Part shown: positions 1-6,829 of the stretch, one piece after another
Position numbering within the stretch: position 1 is the stretch's first letter
Layout of the letters: the number at the start of each line of letters is the position of its first letter
DNA from: CAYFWF01 sp964346815
GTDB lineage: Bacteria > Acidobacteriota > Aminicenantia > Aminicenantales > Aminicenantaceae
DNA: 64,000 nt
Direction of reading: 5' to 3'
Assembly (NCBI GenBank): GCA_964346815.1
Contig: CAYFWF010000055.1
Span: forward strand, 62,001 to 126,000
The notes under the pieces: model-generated
Database searches by the model: none
What the model saw: only the letters and a program-made list of their open reading frames with translations
Told to the model about the DNA's origin: nothing
Translations under genes and position numbers: made by a program

Positions 1-56
1 TGTTCTTGTCCACAAGTTTCCAGATGAGTCATTCAGCCGAGAATCCGAGAGAGAGG

Positions 57-1463
57 CTATAAAAAGGGAAGATATTTTTTGATCTCGTATTCGCTGACCT
101 GTTTGGCGTATTCTTTGGAAACATTGGAATTGTACTCCTCGATCTCCCACATCTTGTTGGAAAGATATTTTTCGAACACATGTTCCCCCAAGGTTTCTCG
201 GACCATCTCGCTCTTGCTCATGATCTTGACAGCCTCCTCCAGGTTTCTGGGGAGGATTCGTATGCTCAGGCTTTTTTGTTTGGCCTCGCTCATCGCGTAG
301 ATGTTTTCTTCTACCGGATCCTCGAGTTCATACTCCTCCTGGATGCCTTTCAGTCCAGCCATGAACATGCAGGCGAACGCAAGATAAAGGTTGCATGCGG
401 GATCTGGGGAGCGGAGCTCGATCCGGGTTTCGAGCTCTTTTCCAGGCTGATATTCCGGGACTCTGATGTAAGCCGAGCGGTTCCTCTGTCCCCAGGCGAC
501 ATATACGGGAGCTTCGTACCCTTCGATCAGGCGTTTGTAAGAGTTGGTCCATTGACTGAGGACAGCAGAGATTTCTCTGGCGTGCATCATGATGCCAGCA
601 ATGTAATGACGGGCCAAACCCGAGAGATGGTAACGACCTTTTTTTTCAAAGAAGAGATTTTTCCCTCCTTTCCAGAGAGATTGATGGACATGCATCCCGC
701 TCCCGTTCTGACCGTTTAATGGTTTGGGCATGAAGGTCGCATAAAGGTTGTGCATACGAGCGACCTTTTTGACCATGTAACGAAAAAGCATACAGGTGTC
801 GGCCATTTCCAAGGCATCGAGAGAATTGAGGTCGATTTCGTGCTGCCCATGTGCCACTTCATGGTGATCATGCTCGGATTCAATTCCGAGCTTTTTAAAA
901 AGAATCTGGATCTCCTTGCGGATTTCGCCGTGTCTGCCGGAGAAAAAATATCCTCCTGCATCCATCGGGCTGGCTTCTTGGCTGCTGGGGAAAAGAAAGA
1001 ACTCGAGTTCAGGCCCGACCTTTATGGCCTCGATTCCCAGATCTTTCTCAGCTTTCTTCAGCACTTTCTTGAGCACACTCCGACAATCTCCTTCATAGGG
1101 TTTTCCATCAGGGGAATGAATATCTCCGAATATGACCCCTTCTCTCCATGTGGTGCTTTCGTCAAAACCTTTGTATTTCCAAGGTAAGACTCTGAATGTC
1201 TTTGGATCGGGGATGATGATGAGGTCACTTTCTTCGATTCGGACGAAACCTTCCACTGCAGACCCATCGAATCCTTTGCCCTCAAGAAAAGCTCCTCTCA
1301 ATTCACCGCTGGGTATCGAGAAGTCCATAGGTCGGCCCAGAATATCCGAGAACATGATGCGGACAAACTCAATTTTGTTGGCAGGATTTTTGACTGCATT
1401 CAGGACTTCTTCCTGATTTTCGAAACCATATTTTTTAATGCCTGCTTGTGATTTTTGTGTCAT
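57..1463 (-). CDS. glnA: Glutamine synthetase, type I
   Basis: Joins ammonia to glutamate with ATP to make glutamine; a cytoplasmic dodecamer in this family. The 468-residue length fits GSI. Visible motifs are DGSAVEGF (66-73), the metal-site segment PELEFFLF (151-158), HEVAHGQHEID (201-211), the ATP-site segment NGSGMHVH (253-260), and the R-rich substrate region ending LRSPDPACNLYLAF. The C-terminal region resembles the GSI-alpha form, and I see no clear adenylylation-site tyrosine motif of GSI-beta. A longer open frame reaches 1565, but I chose the ATG at 1463 because AAAGGAG lies just upstream of it and because the longer version would run into the promoter at 1543-1572. The gene is divergent from an Lrp/AsnC regulator, which suggests amino-acid-responsive control (inference). 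Confidence 0.96.
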   Translation of the reverse strand: MTQKSQAGIKKYGFENQEEVLNAVKNPANKIEFVRIMFSDILGRPMDFSIPSGELRGAFLEGKGFDGSAVEGFVRIEESDLIIIPDPKTFRVLPWKYKGFDESTTWREGVIFGDIHSPDGKPYEGDCRSVLKKVLKKAEKDLGIEAIKVGPELEFFLFPSSQEASPMDAGGYFFSGRHGEIRKEIQILFKKLGIESEHDHHEVAHGQHEIDLNSLDALEMADTCMLFRYMVKKVARMHNLYATFMPKPLNGQNGSGMHVHQSLWKGGKNLFFEKKGRYHLSGLARHYIAGIMMHAREISAVLSQWTNSYKRLIEGYEAPVYVAWGQRNRSAYIRVPEYQPGKELETRIELRSPDPACNLYLAFACMFMAGLKGIQEEYELEDPVEENIYAMSEAKQKSLSIRILPRNLEEAVKIMSKSEMVRETLGEHVFEKYLSNKMWEIEEYNSNVSKEYAKQVSEYEIKKYLPFL

Positions 1464-1542
1464 GGCTTCTCCTTTGATCGCGGCTTTATCCACAGGGCGC
1501 GTTTTTTTCCGCCTGTCAAAGCTGGCTGTTGAAGAAAAATTA

Positions 1543-1572
1543 ATTTTAGCTATGATACGAAACAATTGTCAA
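1543..1572 (-). promoter_or_regulatory. Sigma-70 type promoter for glnA
   Basis: On the minus strand, TTGACA (1572-1567) is separated by 18 bp from TAAAAT (1548-1543), leaving a leader of about 70 bases before the glnA ATG at 1463. The hexamers are close to consensus. Located in the divergent glnA/lrp gap, where an Lrp-type protein could bind. Confidence 0.6.
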
Positions 1573-1591
1573 TAATAGACTTTGATTATGC

Positions 1592-1597
1592 TATAAT
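1592..1597 (+). promoter_or_regulatory. Possible -10 box for the lrp gene
   Basis: A perfect TATAAT lies 47 bases before the Lrp ATG. The only -35-like hexamer nearby is TTGTCA at 1566-1571, 20 bp away, which is longer than usual; the promoter is therefore tentative. It overlaps the start of the glnA promoter on the other strand. Confidence 0.35.
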
Positions 1598-1643
1598 ACT
1601 CCTGTTTTTTTAAAGATAAGATGACATATGTCTGGAGGTTGAG

Positions 1644-2087
1644 ATGATAGATGACCTGGATCGGAAAATCATTCGGGTGCTCAATCAAAATGCCCGTAAA
1701 AGCTTCCGGGACGTGGCCAAAGAGGTCGGAACATCAGTCACTGCCGTGATAAACAGGGTGAAAAAGCTGGAAGAATCAGGATTCATCTTAGGATACATAC
1801 CCTTGGTGGATCCCGAATATTTCGGCTTGAATCTCATCGCCATCATCGCGCTTCGTATTTCAAAGGGAAGATTGTTGGAAACTCAGGAACAAATATCTAA
1901 AAACTCCCGGGTGGTTGCGGTGTACGACATAACCGGAGAATGGGATTCTTTGATTATCGGGTATTTCGAAGATAGAAAGGATTTGAATGATTTTATCAAG
2001 GATCTCCTTTCTCTGGAAAACGTGGATCGAACGGTCACCCATATCGTATTGAATGTGGTCAAAGAAGAGAGGCGGATTCTGGTTTAG
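1644..2087 (+). CDS. Lrp/AsnC-family transcriptional regulator
   Basis: 147 residues, the usual length of a feast/famine regulator. The N-terminal third is a helix-turn-helix of AsnC type, starting MIDDLDRKIIRVLNQNAR with SFRDVAKEVGTSVTAVINRV as the recognition part. The remainder is the RAM (ligand-binding, beta-alpha-beta-beta-alpha-beta) domain. A GGAGG Shine-Dalgarno lies 6-8 bases before the ATG. Transcribed away from glnA, so it may sense an amino acid and control itself and glutamine synthetase; this link rests on position only. Confidence 0.9.
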   Translation: MIDDLDRKIIRVLNQNARKSFRDVAKEVGTSVTAVINRVKKLEESGFILGYIPLVDPEYFGLNLIAIIALRISKGRLLETQEQISKNSRVVAVYDITGEWDSLIIGYFEDRKDLNDFIKDLLSLENVDRTVTHIVLNVVKEERRILV

Positions 2088-2103
2088 AATGAAGGTGCCT
2101 CAC

Positions 2104-2131
2104 TTGACACAGTTGCGTTATTCGGCATAAT
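2104..2131 (+). promoter_or_regulatory. Promoter for speD
   Basis: TTGACA (2104-2109), 16 bp spacer, CATAAT (2126-2131). The predicted transcript starts about 20 bases before the speD ATG, leaving room for the AAAGGAG ribosome site. It suggests speD is transcribed apart from the regulator gene. Confidence 0.5.
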
Positions 2132-2157
2132 GAATCTATTGGTTTAAAGGAGCTGAA

Positions 2158-2580
2158 ATGCCGAAAAAGATTCATAAGCCCATTGGCCATCATTATATTG
2201 TCGAAGCCTCAGGATGCGATCCCAAGATCATTGCCAGCGTAGAAAAGGTCCAGCAGATCTTGGTTAAGGCTGCTGAAATTTCTGGAGCTCAGGTTTGGTC
2301 CGTATCATTCAGCAAATTTCCGCCTTATGGAGTGAGTGGTGTGGTCGTGATCTCCGAATCCCACATTTCTACTCACACATGGCCTGAATACAATTATGGA
2401 GCGATGGATTTCTATACATGCGGAGATAATGTCGATCCAGAAAAAGGGCTTTTCTACGCTGTTGAAGCCTTCGGAGCTTCGACCTCCCACATCACAGAGA
2501 TTACCCGAGGCCTTGATGAAGGCGATGATGTGTTTTATCACAGTTTTGTCACGTGGGAAGAAGACTTCGGGGAAGATTGA
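2158..2580 (+). CDS. speD: S-adenosylmethionine decarboxylase proenzyme (prokaryotic class)
   Basis: Makes decarboxylated S-adenosylmethionine, the aminopropyl donor for spermidine. 140 residues matches the small bacterial/archaeal class. The self-cleavage site is visible as SESH, with cleavage expected between Glu67 and Ser68 to give a pyruvoyl group. The following HTWPE segment, the acid/base Cys88 in DFYTCGD and the FGASTSHITEI segment are all present. A clean AAAGGAG precedes the ATG. An agmatinase/arginase-family gene at 35 kb could supply putrescine; no spermidine synthase is seen in the window. Confidence 0.95.
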   Translation: MPKKIHKPIGHHYIVEASGCDPKIIASVEKVQQILVKAAEISGAQVWSVSFSKFPPYGVSGVVVISESHISTHTWPEYNYGAMDFYTCGDNVDPEKGLFYAVEAFGASTSHITEITRGLDEGDDVFYHSFVTWEEDFGED

Positions 2581-2726
2581 TACAGTAAAATTTATTTACA
2601 GCCCATCTCCCCGTCACTGACCTGTCAGTCCTGTCATTGATCTGGAATCTATCCGGAAGATGAGGAGGCAGAGTCTATTCTAAATGGCATGAATATTGCT
2701 GCTGTGTTCTTAACGAGGCTCAAGAA

Positions 2727-2756
2727 TTTAGAAATGGGTTCTGATTTTGTTATAAT
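2727..2756 (+). promoter_or_regulatory. Promoter for the M1 peptidase gene
   Basis: A perfect TATAAT at 2751-2756 with a weak TTTAGA at 2727-2732, 18 bp spacer. The 204-base gap after speD otherwise holds a short inverted repeat at 2616-2629 (ACTGAC/GTCAGT) of unknown meaning. Confidence 0.4.
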
Positions 2757-2792
2757 AAGAAGTCATTCTCGGCTGAAATTCAGGTGATGGAA

Positions 2793-5396
2793 ATGAAAAG
2801 AATGCCCCTAGCGCGGATGCTCCTCTTTGCTGGAATCTGTTTTTTCCTTTCGTTCCGTTCATTCGGAAACCAGAGAGTGAACGATCTTCTCGCACGCGTA
2901 GAGAATTCTTTGAAAAATAAGGATTTCCCGGCTTATCTGGCTGCATTTTCTCCTGAAATAAGAGAGATGGAAAAGCAGCTGATATCCTCCAGTTTCGATC
3001 TGTTTGAGTGGAAAAATATTTCTTACTTTAAAACCGACAGATTGATAGAGACAGAAACAGGCTCCAGGGCATATGTCAGCGTAATGTTTGAGAACGATTA
3101 CGCGGTCAAAATCGAAGTTTGGGGTTTGGAATTCAGGATGTCCGATGATCAGCTTCAAATTCGGAATAAAGAAGTGGTAAGGGATCTAAGGAGGTTGTAT
3201 AAACTGCAGATTCCATCCGGAAGAGAAGAGAAAGTAAAACATGTGGAAATCAAGCATGCGGATCTCACCATAACTTTCCAGGATCCAATAGTTTTCTATG
3301 ATAATATTCCGAACATCGAAACAGCTCTATTAGTCGTGGGAGAGGGTGAGATTTTGTTTTCCCCCTCATTGCCAAGGGAACGGCATCAGCTTGAACTCGT
3401 GTATAACGACAGATTTCTAAAAGATAAGCTCAATTATGTGTATATAAGATGCTCGGATTCCCTGTTCAAAAAAAATATCCGGATAGAAAAAGAGGCGGCA
3501 AACAAGCGCTTCCCGGACAAATCGGATATGAACAAGGCATATTCTCTCTTTACCAAACTTTATTCCCGTTCTTTCACCATCGAAAATTCCTTGAACGGGG
3601 AGCTTCTTTCCTTCATTCCCCAAGGAGAAGAAACGGTCATTGAGTTTGAGGGAAAGAAGACTGGAAAATTCACTTATATCTATTCTCCTTTTTCAGAAGA
3701 AGAAGTCACCCTCTATCATCGGGACAGAAAAAGATTCCTTAACCTCTATTCGCCTCAGAGTACCAAAGAGGAGAGACGATTCTATATTTCCTGGGGAAAA
3801 AAATTCGACGTAACAGACTATGAAGTAGACATCAATTTCAAACCCGTGGATTTCTATTTTTCAGGTAGAGCGAAAATTGAAATCGAGTCGCAGATCGATT
3901 CTCTGGATGAAGTCAAATTCAGGATGAATCCTAATCTGGAAATTCTCCGTATCAATGACAAAGATAAAAATGAATTGTTTTTTACCAAAGATGAACTCCG
4001 GAAGGCTTTTTATGTCTACTTCCTCAACCCAATTGGTCGAGACCAAACCACTTCGGTCGAAATATTTTACAGAGGAAAGATTGAGCCTCCCCGGATAAAT
4101 GAGGATGTCGTCTCCGGCAGGCAGTACGACAGGTCCTATCGGATGCTTTGGCCTGGATACGAGACCTATTTATACAGCCTTTCAGCCTACTGGTATCCTG
4201 TTCCACCGGAAGGAGATTTTTTTACCTCTCGCGTAAAAATCATCATCCCCCCTGAATATTCAGTTATTTCTAACGGGAAACTCATCGAGCAGTCTAAACT
4301 GGAAGACATGGAGAGCGTCGAAGAGCTGGATGAAGTCGGCCGGAACGTTTTTGTCTTTAAATGCCAAAAGCCGATCAAATACTTGTCTTTTATCGTAGGA
4401 AAAATGGAAATGAGGGACGAATCGTTCAAACCTCTTCCGTTGCGTTACTATCGCTCTGCTGAAACCTATCCACCGGCTTGGGAACTTTTTGAACAAGCTC
4501 AAAAAATATTGACTTTTTATGACGACCGGTTCGGTTCGTTTCCGTTCGATAATATGAACATCGTACAGAGAGTCTGGGAAGAAAGCGGCGGCCACAGCCC
4601 GGCTTCGTTCGTTGTGCTGAACCAGCTCCCGAGGGTAGAGGGCCGGAGACTTGTGAGCCGGGATAGTCCTGTCAACCTCACTCGGTGGAACGAGTATTAT
4701 CTCGCTCATGAGATTGCCCATCAGTGGTGGGGACAGGGCGTGACATGGGATTCCTATCATGACCAATGGATAAGCGAAGGCATGGCACAGTTTTCTACCA
4801 TCCTCTACTTGAGAGAAGAATATGGAGAGGCAGCCTTTTCGAATATTCTGGAGAAAATATCGGATTGGGTAGAGAAAAAAGCTGAGTGGGGTCCCATAAT
4901 ATTTGGATCGCGCATCAGTTATTTTGACTTCCTCGCCTTCCAAACCATCGTCTATAACAAAACCGCTCTGGTTTTAAACATGTTGAGAGATATGCTCGGA
5001 GAAGAGGTTTTTTTTCGGGGGGTCCGAACTTTTTTTGAACGATTTAAATATGGGGCAGCGAAGACCCGCGACTTTTCTCGAATATTTTCTGAGATTTCAG
5101 GACAGGATTTAAGTTCCTTTTTTAAGAATTGGTTCGAGTCCTATTCGCTTCCAGATGTTCGAGTCGCTCGGTCTCTTGAAAAATTCGATCATGGATATAA
5201 ACTTTTGTTCACCATCGATCAGCTCAAGGATCCATTCATATTTCCTCTTTGGATTGAATGGAAGGAAGGGGAGAAGAAGGTCAAGAAAATGATCTTGGTC
5301 GATCAAAAAAAGGAGAGTTATGAGTTTGAGCTCGAACAGAAGCCCAAAAAGATCAAGATCAATCCTGATAAGGCCGTTCCCGGGAAGTTTCGCTGA
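2793..5396 (+). CDS. Exported M1-family zinc metallopeptidase
   Basis: Predicted aminopeptidase-like enzyme of 867 residues. A signal peptide is clear (MKRMPLARMLLFAG then a hydrophobic core), so it acts outside the cytoplasm. An N-terminal region of about 330 residues is unassigned, followed by a beta-sandwich and the catalytic domain with HEIAHQWWGQG. The zinc ligands are His639 and His643, plus Glu662 in WISEGMAQ (HExxH-x18-E). The usual GxMEN exopeptidase motif is not recognisable; the equivalent stretch reads VWEESGGHSPASF, so substrate choice may differ from true aminopeptidases. GTG 2784 and ATG 2787 are alternative starts; ATG 2793 has AGGTGA at good distance. Confidence 0.88.
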   Translation: MKRMPLARMLLFAGICFFLSFRSFGNQRVNDLLARVENSLKNKDFPAYLAAFSPEIREMEKQLISSSFDLFEWKNISYFKTDRLIETETGSRAYVSVMFENDYAVKIEVWGLEFRMSDDQLQIRNKEVVRDLRRLYKLQIPSGREEKVKHVEIKHADLTITFQDPIVFYDNIPNIETALLVVGEGEILFSPSLPRERHQLELVYNDRFLKDKLNYVYIRCSDSLFKKNIRIEKEAANKRFPDKSDMNKAYSLFTKLYSRSFTIENSLNGELLSFIPQGEETVIEFEGKKTGKFTYIYSPFSEEEVTLYHRDRKRFLNLYSPQSTKEERRFYISWGKKFDVTDYEVDINFKPVDFYFSGRAKIEIESQIDSLDEVKFRMNPNLEILRINDKDKNELFFTKDELRKAFYVYFLNPIGRDQTTSVEIFYRGKIEPPRINEDVVSGRQYDRSYRMLWPGYETYLYSLSAYWYPVPPEGDFFTSRVKIIIPPEYSVISNGKLIEQSKLEDMESVEELDEVGRNVFVFKCQKPIKYLSFIVGKMEMRDESFKPLPLRYYRSAETYPPAWELFEQAQKILTFYDDRFGSFPFDNMNIVQRVWEESGGHSPASFVVLNQLPRVEGRRLVSRDSPVNLTRWNEYYLAHEIAHQWWGQGVTWDSYHDQWISEGMAQFSTILYLREEYGEAAFSNILEKISDWVEKKAEWGPIIFGSRISYFDFLAFQTIVYNKTALVLNMLRDMLGEEVFFRGVRTFFERFKYGAAKTRDFSRIFSEISGQDLSSFFKNWFESYSLPDVRVARSLEKFDHGYKLLFTIDQLKDPFIFPLWIEWKEGEKKVKKMILVDQKKESYEFELEQKPKKIKINPDKAVPGKFR

Positions 5397-5427
5397 TCCG
5401 CGCCTTGTTCAATCCTCAATCAGAGAC

Positions 5428-6819
5428 TTAGTCCAATAAGGTATGGAGATCGATCGAGAGCCTTTTGATCATTTCGTTCAAGGTGGTGGGTTTGACTCCG
5501 AGAAGAAGAGCTGCTTCTTTCTGGACACCGCTGGTCTTCCTCAGTGCTTCGAGGATCCATTTCTTCTGGAGCTGCCGGGTCTGCTCTTTGAGCGTCCTGA
5601 AATTTGAGGATGGCGAAAGCGAAGGTTCTCGTTTGCCTTGAGAGGCGTAAACCGAGAGAGGCAGACTGTCTCTCGTGATGAGCTTCGTCTTGGTCAGGAC
5701 AACCGCTCGCTCGATAACGTTTTCGAGCTCCCTTATGTTTCCTGGCCAATCGTAATCTTCCAGAACTTCCATCACGTCTTCGGTCACACCGGTTATTTCT
5801 TTTTTGTTTTCTTCACTGTAAATATCGAGGAAATGCTTGACCAGCAGCGGAATATCCTCTTTTCTTTCTCGGAGAGGAGGGAGTTCAATCTTGATGACGT
5901 TCAGACGGAAGAAAAGATCTTGTCTGAATCTTTTTTCTTCGATCAGATCTTCTAGATCAGTGTTGGTGGCGGCGATGACCCGGACATCGACTCTTATGGT
6001 GCTTGTTCCTCCCAACCTCATGAATTCACGGTCCTGCATGACACGCAGAAGCTTGGCTTGTGTTTCTGGATTGAGAGAAGATATCTCATCAAAGAAAATG
6101 GATCCTTTGTCTGCAGCTTCGAACAATCCTTTCTTGTCGCTGACAGCTCCGGTGAACGCCCCTTTGACGTGGCCGAACAGATGGCTCTCGAGCAGATCCG
6201 GAGGAAGAGAGCCGCTATTAACGACGATAAAAGGAGCATTTGCACGGTCGCTGTTCAGGTGGATAGCCCGAGACACCAACTCTTTTCCGGTGCCGCTCTC
6301 TCCTTGAAGCAGAATTGTACTTCGGGTGGGGGCTGAGGCTTTGATGAGTTCGAAAATGTTGTGCATCAGATCGCTCTTGCCGATGATGTTTTCGAAACTG
6401 AATTTTCTTTTGAGTTGATCCTTTAATCGAATGTTCTCGTCCTGGAGATTTTTGTGCTCTACGGCTCTTTGGATGGTCAAAAGAAGTTCTTCATGTTTAA
6501 AGGGCTTTTGAATATAATCAAAGGCTCCCATTTTCATGGCCGAGATAGCAGATTCCACAGAGGCATAGGCTGTGATGATTATGATCATAGAGTGAGGATC
6601 CATCTTCTTCAGCTTCTTCAGCACATCGATTCCATTCATGCCGGGCATGAGAAGGTCGAGCAGAATGAGATCATACGTCTGGGAAGAATGTTTTTCCAGA
6701 GCCTCTTCGCCGCTGAAAGAACGTTCCACGGCATATCCTTCGGAAGTCAGGAGATCCCCTAAGACCTCATGGATAACGGGTTCGTCGTCAATGATGTGAA
6801 TCAATCCTTTTGATGTCAT
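5428..6819 (-). CDS. NtrC-family sigma-54-dependent response regulator
   Basis: 463 residues in the classic order: receiver domain (acidic pair Asp11-Asp12, phospho-acceptor Asp55 in LILLDLLMPG), AAA+ activator domain with Walker A GESGTGKE (around 165-172) and the sigma-54 contact loop GAFTGA, and a Fis-type helix-turn-helix at the C-terminus (KEAALLLGVKPTTLNEMIKR). It follows the sensor kinase gene by 10 bases, so they are co-transcribed. Because the pair sits next to the pilus assembly operon, a PilR-like role is likely, and a GG-N10-GC promoter is present before the minor pilins at 21.9 kb. The link is inference from position and promoter type. Confidence 0.93.
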   Translation of the reverse strand: MTSKGLIHIIDDEPVIHEVLGDLLTSEGYAVERSFSGEEALEKHSSQTYDLILLDLLMPGMNGIDVLKKLKKMDPHSMIIIITAYASVESAISAMKMGAFDYIQKPFKHEELLLTIQRAVEHKNLQDENIRLKDQLKRKFSFENIIGKSDLMHNIFELIKASAPTRSTILLQGESGTGKELVSRAIHLNSDRANAPFIVVNSGSLPPDLLESHLFGHVKGAFTGAVSDKKGLFEAADKGSIFFDEISSLNPETQAKLLRVMQDREFMRLGGTSTIRVDVRVIAATNTDLEDLIEEKRFRQDLFFRLNVIKIELPPLRERKEDIPLLVKHFLDIYSEENKKEITGVTEDVMEVLEDYDWPGNIRELENVIERAVVLTKTKLITRDSLPLSVYASQGKREPSLSPSSNFRTLKEQTRQLQKKWILEALRKTSGVQKEAALLLGVKPTTLNEMIKRLSIDLHTLLD

Positions 6820-6829
6820 TTTTTTTCTT

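Noticed and set aside
2616..2629. ACTGAC/GTCAGT inverted repeat after speD
   Set aside because: The two-base gap is too short for an RNA loop and no other copy is seen nearby.
4260..4943. Minus-strand frame of 227 codons in the M1 peptidase gene
   Set aside because: Mirror frame of a gene with intact zinc-site motifs.
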